Positions 7,880 through 15,889 of a stretch of 17,300 nucleotides of DNA are shown here, in pieces. The stretch covers positions 1 to 17,300 of the forward strand of contig JASLCG010000117.1 in assembly GCA_030151885.1 (NCBI GenBank). The letters run 5' to 3'. The notes beneath the pieces were generated by a model. It was not told the DNA's origin and made no database searches. It worked only from the letters and a program-made list of their open reading frames with translations. Origin of the DNA: Bacteroides sp. Lineage in GTDB: Bacteria; Bacteroidota; Bacteroidia; Bacteroidales; Bacteroidaceae. Position numbers and translations under genes: made by a program. Each line of letters starts with the position of its first letter. Position 1 is the first letter of the stretch.

Positions 7880-8830
7880 ATGAATAATAAACAAATCGAG
7901 AAAACATTAATCAGAACCTCATGGATTAGTGCTATTGGTAACCTTATACTCTCTTTAGCCAAAATTATTGTAGGTGTATTTGCTGGTAGTATAGCTGTTT
8001 TAAGCGATGGTATTGACTCTGCTACTGATGTGGTAATATCAATTGTTATGATTTTTGCAGCGAATATTGTAAAAAGACCTCCCAACACCAAGTATCCATA
8101 TGGATACAAAAAAGCAGAAGGCATAGCTACTAAAACCCTCTCTCTGATTATATTCTATGCAGGAGTTCAAATGTTCTTTTCTTCTATGCACACACTGCTA
8201 TCTGGAGAGTCACGAGAACTACCCAATTATCTAGCTATTTATGTTACAATATTCTCTATTATAGGTAAACTTCTACTTGCATTATATCAGTATAAAAAAG
8301 GCAAAAAAACACAAAGTTCACTCATTATAGCAAATGCTATTAACATGAGAAATGACGTGCTTATATCTGTCAGTGTATTACTTGGGTTAGCTTTCACTTA
8401 TGTGCTAAACCTCCCTATTCTTGATGTTATTACTGGTTTAATTATCAGCCTTGTAATTATCAAATCTGCCATTGATATATTCAAAGATTCTAATGTAGAG
8501 CTTATGGATGGCGTTCAAGACGAGGCCATATATAAAAAGATATTTGAAGCTGTAGAGCTTGTTCCAGGTGCAGAGAACCCACACCGTGTAAGGTCTAGGC
8601 AGATAGGTAACATGTATCTAATCTCGCTAGACATTGAAGTAGATGGTAAAATCTCGTTATTCGATGCTCACCAAATAGCTAGCTGTGTAGAACAAAGTAT
8701 AAAGCAAAAAATAGATTATGTATACGATATCATTGTTCATGTAGAGCCGAGTAATCATACACACCAAACAGAGCGTTTTGGTGTTTGTAAAAACATGGTA
8801 TGCGAAAAAGAGGATTGTTGTAAAAAATAA
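7880..8830 (+). CDS. Cation diffusion facilitator family metal exporter
   Basis: This 316-residue inner-membrane protein belongs to the CDF family, proton-coupled exporters of divalent metals that work as dimers. Six membrane segments are visible between about 12 and 200, followed by the cytoplasmic metal-binding domain (about 205-292, with HRVRSRQIGNMYLISLDIEV and VYDIIVHVEP). The TM2 metal motif reads SDGIDSATD, giving Asp46 and Asp50; the TM5 motif reads NMRND, giving Asn155 and Asp159 where zinc exporters usually have HxxxD. Thus Asp/Asp plus Asn/Asp oxygen-rich ligands favour manganese or iron over zinc, but this is inference. The protein ends in an unusual tail with HTH and four cysteines (303, 308, 313, 314). 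It is a single-gene unit, convergent with the next gene; no clear terminator follows. Confidence 0.9.
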   Translation: MNNKQIEKTLIRTSWISAIGNLILSLAKIIVGVFAGSIAVLSDGIDSATDVVISIVMIFAANIVKRPPNTKYPYGYKKAEGIATKTLSLIIFYAGVQMFFSSMHTLLSGESRELPNYLAIYVTIFSIIGKLLLALYQYKKGKKTQSSLIIANAINMRNDVLISVSVLLGLAFTYVLNLPILDVITGLIISLVIIKSAIDIFKDSNVELMDGVQDEAIYKKIFEAVELVPGAENPHRVRSRQIGNMYLISLDIEVDGKISLFDAHQIASCVEQSIKQKIDYVYDIIVHVEPSNHTHQTERFGVCKNMVCEKEDCCKK

Positions 8831-8873
8831 CAACTACCCTCTTCGACATATCATTTTAGCTTTTAAAAGACGA

Positions 8874-10121
8874 TTAAAACATGGGTAATAAATAAGAAAA
8901 TCCTACAGAGAACTTACTTGTTCTATTATTTTCATTTCCCATTTGTTTTGCAATTTGCTTATAGTTGTAATACTTACCTGCATAATAACAAAAGAAGTGT
9001 AAATTAGAGTTCTTAGATGGGTAATACTCTACCCCAGCTAAATAAGTCCAGCTCCTACTATACAACCCTTTATTAAACTGTACCACCTCATTATTAACAG
9101 AATTAGCCCTCTTAAAAGACCCATTTTTATAAACTCCTGATAACTCAAAAACTCCTTTTGTAAAAAGGCTCCAATTATCAGACAGCCTGTAATTTACATT
9201 TACAATATTAGTTAAATATTCCGATGGAGTATTTACAAACCCTTCATCGGAGTTTACACCGCCATTATTGAAAATATTAAACATAACAGATTTTGGATCT
9301 AATTGCTCCCTCGAGTACATCAAATCGTAGTAAATATTAAACCTACCTAAATTGAATTCATTTCCTAATGCAACAATAAAAGCATGTTTACTTTTAGCTA
9401 GGCTTTTATAAGAGATAGACCATTTGGGTATAAATATATCATTGAAGTTTCCACTCCACAACAAGTTATAGCCAAAAGGAAGTTTTGCATCCTCTAACTC
9501 AACACCATAAACCTCTTTAATAGATTTTAGCTCTCTACTATTTGTTATTTCAAAGTCTAACTCCTGATTTTCATCAACTTGATATACCAGTTTTACACCA
9601 GTAGTAAAACCTATTAAGTGCGACGTAAAATCAGAGTATTCATATACATGAATAGGATTTAAATCGTACTCAACACCACCATACGCAACACCTTGCTTAC
9701 CTATACCTAATGATAGTTTATCATTTAACTGAACCGAGATACTAGCATAATCTATTGAAGTAGGCAAATTATCAATCATTTTACTACCGTCATTCGAAAC
9801 ATTAAGCTTCTGTCTCCACCTGTAAGATAGCCATGAATTCAAGTCTCCTCTAGCTTCAATCCGAAGTTCATCCATTTGAAACTTGCCTTGCACAAATTTA
9901 CCACCTTCACTATAGCCATTTCCACTACCTTTAATATTAAGAAATAGATTAAACTTATCGGTCTTCTTCTTAATTCCTGTTACATCTTCAAATAGAGAAG
10001 TATCATCGTTTAAATAACCCTGTACTCCTTTATAGGTTTGTGCTTCTTGCGAAAAAGATGCACTTAATAAAGACGTACTTACTAATACGCATGTTAATGC
10101 AAGTCTTAGACTTTGTTTCAT
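8874..10121 (-). CDS. Outer-membrane porin, OprO/P-like (porin A)
   Basis: This 415-residue protein has a signal peptide (basic MKQSLR, hydrophobic core to about 20, likely cut near residue 24) and then alternating amphipathic strands rich in aromatic and glycine residues, ending in SVGFSYLLPMF. The terminal phenylalanine is the usual beta-barrel insertion signal. I assign it to the phosphate-selective porin O/P-like family seen in Bacteroidetes. A shared N-terminal block, SLFEDVTGIKKKTDKFNL, and WLSYRWRQ, SNDG, LPTSID, YGG and DLNPI recur in the second porin downstream of ansB, so the two are paralogues. It sits beyond that operon's terminator and has its own promoter, so it can be regulated separately. 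Substrate is unknown; asparagine, aspartate or C4-dicarboxylates are suggested only by the neighbourhood. Confidence 0.75.
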   Translation of the reverse strand: MKQSLRLALTCVLVSTSLLSASFSQEAQTYKGVQGYLNDDTSLFEDVTGIKKKTDKFNLFLNIKGSGNGYSEGGKFVQGKFQMDELRIEARGDLNSWLSYRWRQKLNVSNDGSKMIDNLPTSIDYASISVQLNDKLSLGIGKQGVAYGGVEYDLNPIHVYEYSDFTSHLIGFTTGVKLVYQVDENQELDFEITNSRELKSIKEVYGVELEDAKLPFGYNLLWSGNFNDIFIPKWSISYKSLAKSKHAFIVALGNEFNLGRFNIYYDLMYSREQLDPKSVMFNIFNNGGVNSDEGFVNTPSEYLTNIVNVNYRLSDNWSLFTKGVFELSGVYKNGSFKRANSVNNEVVQFNKGLYSRSWTYLAGVEYYPSKNSNLHFFCYYAGKYYNYKQIAKQMGNENNRTSKFSVGFSYLLPMF

Positions 10122-10256
10122 TATATAATCAATATTTGTGGTTTTATTCTTTTTAAATCGATGTTAGTAAAACAACACTATACTTAGAGCAATAGGAGTA
10201 TCTGCACAGAGCAAACGTGTATATTTATAAGAAAAATAGAATTTTTATTAAGCCTG

Positions 10257-10287
10257 CAAAGATAATAGATAGCACATTAATTACAAA
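10257..10287 (-). promoter_or_regulatory. Bacteroidetes-type promoter for porin A
   Basis: On the minus strand a TTTG box (10284-10287) is followed after 19 bases by TATCTTTG (10257-10264), one of the two best consensus matches in the window. Transcription would start near 10250, leaving a leader of about 125 bases. Confidence 0.6.
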
Positions 10288-10393
10288 CTTTTCCATAGTA
10301 CTATTATCATAAATAGCATTTTAATACATCTAAAAGATAGCAAACAACTCTTACTCAGTACAAAAAAGAACCAACTAAAAGTGTATATTTATA

Positions 10394-10429
10394 AAAAGGT
10401 CTTCTATAATAATTTACAGAAGACCTTTT
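10394..10429 (-). terminator. Terminator of the dcuB-ansB-porin B operon
   Basis: A perfect 12-bp stem (AAAAGGTCTTCT at 10394-10405 with its complement at 10418-10429) and a 12-base loop lie 41 bases past the porin B stop; on the minus strand it ends CTTTTTATAAATA. It separates the operon from porin A. Confidence 0.85.
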
Positions 10430-10470
10430 CAATATACCTAAAATAAAACTTTAACCATTATCAGTATCTA

Positions 10471-11664
10471 TTAAAACACTGGTAATTGGTAAATAAAACC
10501 GATAGAAACTCTATCTGTATTATAATTACTCAATCCTAAGGCTTTAGCTTTATCAGTAAACTTATAATCTCTACCTACATAGGTTAAGAAAAAGTGTAAA
10601 TTACCATCTGCCATTGGGTAATATTCAAGTCCACCAAAGTAACCTAAAGATGTTCTATATTTCCCCTTCACTATCTCATTAGCTCCTATTAGATAATCTT
10701 GCTTAGGCATCGAAGCTGTTTCGTACATCCCTTTTACAAAGACATTCCAATTAGGAGTTATATGGTAATTTAACTTCATCACCATCGACATATATTTTGC
10801 ACCAGGATTATGCAAGCTTCCATCTTCATTATTCAAGTTGTAAATACCTGTCATAATTCCTTTACGGTCTAGGTCCTCTTTTGAATACATAAAATCAAAA
10901 AAGCCATCAAATTTACCAAGTTTTAATTGGTTACCTAAAGCTAGATAAAACATATCGTTTTTCTTAGCCTCGGTCATATGCGATATAGACCAACGTGTAA
11001 AGAATACATCTTTGAAGTTACCATTCCAATTCAGCGTATATACAAGAGGCATCTTAGAATCCTCAACAGGCATACCATAAAATCCCTCTACAGATTGACC
11101 ATTACGACTGTTTAAGATTTGAAAATTTAACTCTTGTCTTGGTGTTATAGCATATCCAAAATTAACACCTGTCAAGAAGTTATTCATATTTTCAATCATA
11201 TCACTATATTCATAAATTTCAATCGGGTTAAGGTCAAACTCTATACCACCATAGGCTGCACACTGCTTACCTATAAACATTGAGAATTTTTCTGTAGGTT
11301 GTAACCCAATACCAGCAATATCAATTGAAGTCGGCATATTATCCAACATGTTACTACCATCGTTACTACGATTTAGCCTCTGCCTCCATCTGTAAGACAA
11401 CCATGGAGTAACTTGTCCTTTAGCTTCAATACGAAATTGACGCATTTTGAATACACCTCCATCAAAACCATCCTGAAAGTTTAAGTCTCCACTACCTTGC
11501 ATGTTAAGATAGAGATTAAACTTATCAGTCTTCTTCTTAATGCCAGCCACCTCTTCAAATAAGGATTTTCCATCTGCCATAAAATGATTGGTGTCAGAAT
11601 TTCCTTGTGCCTGTACAGCTCCAAATGACACTAATCCTAAGGCTAGTAAAAATATTTTTTTCAT
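10471..11664 (-). CDS. Outer-membrane porin, OprO/P-like (porin B)
   Basis: This 397-residue protein has a clear signal peptide (MKKIFLLALGLVSFGAVQA, likely cut after residue 19), a beta-strand-rich body and the C-terminus SIGFIYQLPVF with the terminal phenylalanine typical of outer-membrane barrels. It is a paralogue of porin A: the stretch from SLFEEVAGIKKKTDKFNL through DLNPIEIYEYSD is highly similar, while the later loops diverge, as expected for surface-exposed parts. Assignment to the phosphate-selective porin O/P-like family is by general resemblance. It follows ansB by 22 bases, with a strong Shine-Dalgarno in the gap, and so is co-transcribed with dcuB and ansB. That places it as the probable outer-membrane entry or exit route for asparagine, aspartate or dicarboxylates, which is inference. 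Confidence 0.78.
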   Translation of the reverse strand: MKKIFLLALGLVSFGAVQAQGNSDTNHFMADGKSLFEEVAGIKKKTDKFNLYLNMQGSGDLNFQDGFDGGVFKMRQFRIEAKGQVTPWLSYRWRQRLNRSNDGSNMLDNMPTSIDIAGIGLQPTEKFSMFIGKQCAAYGGIEFDLNPIEIYEYSDMIENMNNFLTGVNFGYAITPRQELNFQILNSRNGQSVEGFYGMPVEDSKMPLVYTLNWNGNFKDVFFTRWSISHMTEAKKNDMFYLALGNQLKLGKFDGFFDFMYSKEDLDRKGIMTGIYNLNNEDGSLHNPGAKYMSMVMKLNYHITPNWNVFVKGMYETASMPKQDYLIGANEIVKGKYRTSLGYFGGLEYYPMADGNLHFFLTYVGRDYKFTDKAKALGLSNYNTDRVSIGFIYQLPVF

Positions 11665-11670
11665 AATATT

Positions 11671-11678
11671 CTCCTTTT
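11671..11678 (-). promoter_or_regulatory. Ribosome binding site of porin B
   Basis: AAAAGGAG on the minus strand, 6 bases before the ATG at 11664, fixes that start. It is stronger than most sites in the window and suggests high expression from within the operon. Confidence 0.7.
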
Positions 11679-11686
11679 ATCAGTAA

Positions 11687-12742
11687 TTAATACTCATTAA
11701 AGAACGATTGAATTTCCTTCCAGTCGTTAGTCTTAGTTAGAGCTAACATTAATAAAATTCTTGCTTTTTGAGGGTTAAGATCTTGAGAAGCAACAAATTC
11801 AAATTCTGCATCATTAATCTCTGCATCAAGCGTAGTAGGGCCAAAAGGAACACGAGAAGAACGTACTACTTGAATACCTTTTTTACGAGCTTTGATTAAA
11901 GAAGGAAATATATTTTTATGAATATTACCATTACCTAGACCTGCATGAACTATACCTTTGTAGCCATTTTTCAACATAGGTGCAATCATATCAGTATCAA
12001 CATTCGAATAAGTGTAAAGGATACCTACTTTTGGTAGTTTTTTAAGTCCAGCCACATCAAAAACAGAAGCTGTAGTGTGCTTTTTCAGAGGTGCAACTTT
12101 ATAGAATACTTTACCATTATGTAAGTAACCTAATGCTCCATCGTTTGGCGATTTAAATGTAGAAACATCAAGTGTATGAGTTTTTGTAACACTTTGAGCT
12201 CCTAATATTCTACCATCCATAACACATAAAACACCTTTTCCTAACGATGCTTTATCGGCAGCTGTAACTACAGCATTAAACAAGTTTCGAGGACCATCTG
12301 CACTCATTGCAGTAGATGGAAACATTGCACCAACTAGTACAACAGGCTTATCACTCTTTACCGTTAAGTTTAAGAAATAAGCAGTCTCTTCCATCGTGTC
12401 AGTACCATGGGTTATAACAACTCCATCTACCTCATCATTAGCAAATAATTCATTAATACGATTTGCCAAAGTTAACCAAACTTCGTCCATCATATCTTGC
12501 GATCCGATTTTAACAACTTGCTCTCCAGTTACATTTGCCACATCATTAACTTCAGGCACAGCATCTAGTAAAGTTCCAATAGCCACCTGACCTGCAGTAT
12601 AATTACTTTCTGTAGCCGATGTACCTACACCAGCGATAGTTCCACCTGTTGCTAAGATATGAACACGTGGCTTTTGAGCGAATACACTAACAAAAGATAA
12701 TGCTAAAATAGCAACAACTAAATTAAATCTTTTTAATTTCAT
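11687..12742 (-). CDS. ansB: Type II L-asparaginase, probably periplasmic
   Basis: This enzyme hydrolyses asparagine to aspartate and ammonia. At 351 residues it matches E. coli AnsB in length. The first 22 residues (MKLKRFNLVVAILALSFVSVFA) form a signal peptide, so the enzyme is predicted to act in the periplasm. Both catalytic signatures are intact: ATGGTIAG at 31-38 with nucleophile Thr35, and THGTDTMEET at 111-120 with Thr114 and Asp115; Lys164 in AADKAS corresponds to the third conserved residue. GAMFPSTAMSADGPRN (138-153) is the usual substrate-binding region. The gene is in the middle of dcuB-ansB-porin B, 25 bases after dcuB. Its product, aspartate, is the substrate of the neighbouring transporter and of AspA. 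Confidence 0.95.
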   Translation of the reverse strand: MKLKRFNLVVAILALSFVSVFAQKPRVHILATGGTIAGVGTSATESNYTAGQVAIGTLLDAVPEVNDVANVTGEQVVKIGSQDMMDEVWLTLANRINELFANDEVDGVVITHGTDTMEETAYFLNLTVKSDKPVVLVGAMFPSTAMSADGPRNLFNAVVTAADKASLGKGVLCVMDGRILGAQSVTKTHTLDVSTFKSPNDGALGYLHNGKVFYKVAPLKKHTTASVFDVAGLKKLPKVGILYTYSNVDTDMIAPMLKNGYKGIVHAGLGNGNIHKNIFPSLIKARKKGIQVVRSSRVPFGPTTLDAEINDAEFEFVASQDLNPQKARILLMLALTKTNDWKEIQSFFNEY

Positions 12743-12767
12743 AAGTCTTTAAATTAAAGGTTTATAT

Positions 12768-14081
12768 TTAAAAGTAAATGTGAATTAAAATCATACCCAT
12801 ACATACTGAGACGAACGTAGTTACAAGTCCTGGTAACATAAAGGAGTGATTTAATACGTATTTACCAATTTTAGTACTTCCTGTTCTATCAAAGTTTATA
12901 GCCGCAACTAATGGTGGGTAATTAGGAATGAAGAAGTAACCATTAACTGCAGGGAATAACGCTATCATCATAACAGGGTTAATAGACAAGGCTAAACCTA
13001 GCGGTACCATAGCACGTGTAGTTGAAGCTTGACTATTTAATAATATTGACATAGCAAATAGTGCTATACCAAACATCCAAGGGTAGCTACTTACCACACT
13101 CTCAATCGATCCTTTTAAGAAGTCTAGATTTCCATGAATAAAAGTATCTCCCATCCAAGCAATACCAAATATTGCAATTACAGCCTGCATACCAGCGGCA
13201 AACACAGATCCTTGAGTTGCTTTAATAGGCTCTGTTCTAGTTGTAAGTAAAATAAGACCTGCTGCAGAAAGCATTAGTATCTCAATAATTTCTGTCATTT
13301 CTAATAGAACAGGTTTTCCATCGATAATAAACTCTGGACGAAGAGCATCGAAAGAACCAAATAAGACTATTAAGACTGTTGTAGAGATAAAGATAATGAT
13401 AGAAGCTAAGGCTTTTTTCGGATTCTGAACATCTGTAGTAGATACTTTATCCTGACTAAACAGCCCCTCTTTTACTCTTCTTTGAAACTCTGGATCGTCT
13501 GCCAACTCTTTACCTTTTTTAATACAAACAAGTGCACCACATAAAATTCCAATAATAGTAGCTGGAATAGTAACTTTTAGAATATCTATCAACGAAATAC
13601 CATAACCACTTAACATTCCTAGCAAAGCTACTGTTGCAGCAGAAATAGGGCTACTTGTAATACCTTGTTGTGAAGCAATAACCGAAATACCTAAAGCACG
13701 TTCTGGCCTTACTTTCGTTTCTGTCGCTACTTCAGAAATAACAGGTAATATAGAATACGCTACATGACCTGTACCAGCAACAACGGTAAATAGGTATGTA
13801 ACCATAGGGCTTAACCAAACTACTTTAGATGGATTTTTTCTCAAAAGCTTTTCAGCAGGCTTTACTAAATAATCCAAACCACCAGCAGCTTGCATACACG
13901 AGGCAGCAGAAATAACGGCCACAATCATTAACATAACATCAATAGGTGGCGATGTTGGCTGTAATCCAAACCCAAAAGTTAATATCGCCAGCCCTAGACC
14001 ACCTAAAACTCCGAGGCCAATTCCTCCCATTCGAGCCCCAATAATAATGGCGACCATTACAAATACAAATTGTAATAACAT
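12768..14081 (-). CDS. dcuB: Anaerobic C4-dicarboxylate exchanger, DcuA/DcuB family
   Basis: This 437-residue polytopic inner-membrane protein exchanges C4-dicarboxylates (aspartate, fumarate or malate in, succinate out) during fumarate respiration. It aligns by eye along its whole length with E. coli DcuB: GARMGGIGLGVLGG near the start, QPTSPPIDVMLMI, LLRKNP, GTGHVAYSILPV, RPERALG, GIAWMGDTF, NSQAS, PNYPPLVAAINFDRTGSTKIGKYVLNHSFMLPGL near the end. The open frame extends 25 codons further upstream to 14156, but I place the start at 14081 because MLLQFVFVMVAII matches the E. coli N-terminus, a strong AAGGAGA sits 7 bases before it, and the extra residues (basic, polar) have no counterpart. It is the first gene of the operon, divergent from aspA. 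DcuA versus DcuB cannot be fully separated by eye. Confidence 0.92.
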   Translation of the reverse strand: MLLQFVFVMVAIIIGARMGGIGLGVLGGLGLAILTFGFGLQPTSPPIDVMLMIVAVISAASCMQAAGGLDYLVKPAEKLLRKNPSKVVWLSPMVTYLFTVVAGTGHVAYSILPVISEVATETKVRPERALGISVIASQQGITSSPISAATVALLGMLSGYGISLIDILKVTIPATIIGILCGALVCIKKGKELADDPEFQRRVKEGLFSQDKVSTTDVQNPKKALASIIIFISTTVLIVLFGSFDALRPEFIIDGKPVLLEMTEIIEILMLSAAGLILLTTRTEPIKATQGSVFAAGMQAVIAIFGIAWMGDTFIHGNLDFLKGSIESVVSSYPWMFGIALFAMSILLNSQASTTRAMVPLGLALSINPVMMIALFPAVNGYFFIPNYPPLVAAINFDRTGSTKIGKYVLNHSFMLPGLVTTFVSVCMGMILIHIYF

Positions 14082-14088
14082 TCTTCTT

Positions 14089-14095
14089 TCTCCTT
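14089..14095 (-). promoter_or_regulatory. Ribosome binding site deciding the dcuB start
   Basis: AAGGAGA on the minus strand, 7 bases before the ATG at 14081, supports that internal start over the longer frame beginning at 14156. Confidence 0.75.
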
Positions 14096-14116
14096 TCTTA
14101 ATTTTAGAGTGATTCT

Positions 14117-14124
14117 CAAATCTA
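14117..14124 (-). promoter_or_regulatory. Candidate promoter -7 box for dcuB-ansB-porin B
   Basis: TAGATTTG on the minus strand matches TAnnTTTG and lies 35 bases upstream of the chosen dcuB start, but no upstream TTTG is at the right distance. If real, it would exclude the longer dcuB start at 14156, which lies upstream of it. The divergent gap 14082-14379 (298 bases) is otherwise AT-rich. Confidence 0.35.
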
Positions 14125-14321
14125 TTAATAACATAAATTAATATATCATTTTTCAACCTTAAAAACGATTATATATTGACACTTTGTAAACAAAAAAGCT
14201 TTATATTTACAGAATATTGCTATTTAATAGACAAAACGTCACTAATATAGATTAATATTTTAAAAACATCAACCGATATTATTTTATTTTAATAATAAAG
14301 GTTTCTATTGATATAATTTGT

Positions 14322-14329
14322 TAAGTTTG
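14322..14329 (+). promoter_or_regulatory. Candidate promoter -7 box for aspA
   Basis: TAAGTTTG fits TAnnTTTG, 50 bases before the aspA start, implying a leader of about 44 bases. A clear -33 box is missing (TTTC at 14302-14305 is the nearest). Confidence 0.35.
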
Positions 14330-14379
14330 TTTTAGATCATAAAATTGTATCAATTATAAAAAATTGAATGAAGTAAATT

Positions 14380-15804
14380 ATGGAAACTAAAAAGATGCGT
14401 ATTGAAAGCGATTTAATCGGCTCAAAAGAGGTACCAGAAGAGGCTCTTTATGGTGTACAAACGTTAAGAGGGATAGAAAACTTCCCTATTAGCCAGTTTA
14501 GAGTTTGTCAATATCCTCTATTTGTTAAAGCTTTTGGTATTACCAAAAAAGGGGCTGCAATGGCTAATAGAGAGCTTGGACTATTGTCTGACGAGCTTGC
14601 TGATGCTATTATCAAAGCATGTGATGAAATTATTGAAGGAAAACACCTAGACCAATTCCCGGTGGATATGATCCAAGGTGGTGCTGGTACCACTACCAAC
14701 ATGAATGCCAACGAGGTGATTGCAAACCGTGCATTAGAAATCATGGGGCACAAAAGAGGTGAATACCAATACTGCTCACCTAATGACCATGTAAACTGCT
14801 CACAATCAACAAATGACGCCTACCCAACATTTATACATATTGGGCTATATTATACTCATAAAAAACTTCTAGAACATTTTACTGCACTTATAAAAGCTTT
14901 CGAACAAAAGGCTGAAGAGTTCAAACACGTAGTTAAAATGGGTAGAACTCAACTTCAAGATGCTGTACCTATGACACTAGGTCAAACTTTTGGAGGTTTT
15001 GCAAACATATTACAAAATGAGATAAAAAACTTAGAATTTGCTGCCGAAGAACTACTTACTGTAAATATGGGGTCAACAGCAATTGGCACAGGAATCTGTG
15101 CTGAACCTGGGTACTCTGAAAAATGTGTTGCAGCACTTGCTAAAATAACAGGTCTTAACATTAAATTAGCAGATCACTTAGTAGGAGCTACATCAGACAC
15201 TTCTTGCATGGTAGGTTATTCTGCTGCAATGAAACGTGTATCTGTTAAAATCAATAAGATATGTGACGATTTACGTTTACTATCTTCAGGACCTCGTTGT
15301 GGTTTTAATGAAATTAATCTTCCAGCTGTACAACCTGGCTCTTCAATTATGCCAGGTAAAGTGAACCCTGTTATTGCTGAAGTAGCCAACCAAGTTGCAT
15401 ACAAAGTAATTGGTAACGATTTATGTGTTACCATGTCTGGTCAAGCAGCACAAATGGAACTTAATGCAATGGAACCTGTTATGGCTCAATGTTGTTTTGA
15501 GTCTGCAGATCTTCTTATGAATGGCTTTGACACTTTAAGAATTCGTTGTATAGAAGGCATTACTGCTAATGCTGAGCACTGCGAGTCTGAGGTAAAAGGT
15601 AGTATTGGTATTATTACAGCACTAAACCCTGTTATTGGATATAAAAATTCAACTAAAATAGCAAAAGAAGCTGCTGCCACAGGAAAAGGGGTTTATGAAT
15701 TAGTACTAGAACATGACATTCTTTCAAAAGAAGACTTAGATACAATTCTTAAACCAGAAAATATGATTAAACCAGTAAAACTGGATATCAAACCTAAGAA
15801 ATAG
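14380..15804 (+). CDS. aspA: Aspartate ammonia-lyase (aspartase)
   Basis: This cytoplasmic enzyme deaminates aspartate reversibly to fumarate and ammonia. The 474 residues match the tetrameric aspartase/fumarase superfamily. The signature GSSIMPGKVNP at 320-330 holds the flexible loop with the catalytic serine (321 or 322). Other conserved blocks are GAGTTTNMNANEVIANRALE (101-120), SQSTNDAYPT (141-150) and GRTQLQDAVPMTLGQ (188-202). The N-terminal MRIESDLIGSKEVPEEALYG and the QLQDA wording are typical of AspA rather than fumarase C. The gene is transcribed away from dcuB-ansB-porin B; together they make a pathway from external asparagine to internal fumarate. It is a single-gene unit ended by a strong terminator. 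Confidence 0.96.
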   Translation: METKKMRIESDLIGSKEVPEEALYGVQTLRGIENFPISQFRVCQYPLFVKAFGITKKGAAMANRELGLLSDELADAIIKACDEIIEGKHLDQFPVDMIQGGAGTTTNMNANEVIANRALEIMGHKRGEYQYCSPNDHVNCSQSTNDAYPTFIHIGLYYTHKKLLEHFTALIKAFEQKAEEFKHVVKMGRTQLQDAVPMTLGQTFGGFANILQNEIKNLEFAAEELLTVNMGSTAIGTGICAEPGYSEKCVAALAKITGLNIKLADHLVGATSDTSCMVGYSAAMKRVSVKINKICDDLRLLSSGPRCGFNEINLPAVQPGSSIMPGKVNPVIAEVANQVAYKVIGNDLCVTMSGQAAQMELNAMEPVMAQCCFESADLLMNGFDTLRIRCIEGITANAEHCESEVKGSIGIITALNPVIGYKNSTKIAKEAAATGKGVYELVLEHDILSKEDLDTILKPENMIKPVKLDIKPKK

Positions 15805-15825
15805 ATTCTTATTAAAAGTCTATCT

Positions 15826-15857
15826 AAAAGCCTTACATTTATTGTAAGGCTTTTTTT
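15826..15857 (+). terminator. Rho-independent terminator of aspA
   Basis: A perfect 12-bp stem (AAAAGCCTTACA at 15826-15837, complement at 15843-15854) with a 5-base loop ends in seven T (15851-15857), 22 bases after the aspA stop. Confidence 0.9.
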
Positions 15858-15889
15858 ATATATACACATCAACAAACCCATTATATAGT

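Larger units (their letters stand above)
10122..10470. other. Intergenic region between the two porin genes
   Basis: This 349-base AT-rich stretch contains the terminator of porin B, the promoter of porin A and about 125 bases of probable porin A leader (10122-10250). No small gene or RNA is recognised in the leader. Confidence 0.6.

Noticed and set aside
7864..8124. 86-codon minus-strand frame over the start of the CDF gene
   Set aside because: Opposite strand of a clear CDF coding region; no independent support.
8831..8873. Terminator between the CDF gene and porin A
   Set aside because: Only a short self-complementary CTTTTAAAAG and no stable stem with a T run; not enough to call.
14082..14156. 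N-terminal extension of DcuB
   Set aside because: Homology, ribosome binding site and promoter position all favour the start at 14081.
14176..14190. TTGAC-N5-GTAAA as a CRP/FNR-type operator between dcuB and aspA
   Set aside because: One half-site position mismatches and the 5-base spacing differs from the usual 4; a match of this quality is expected by chance in AT-rich DNA.
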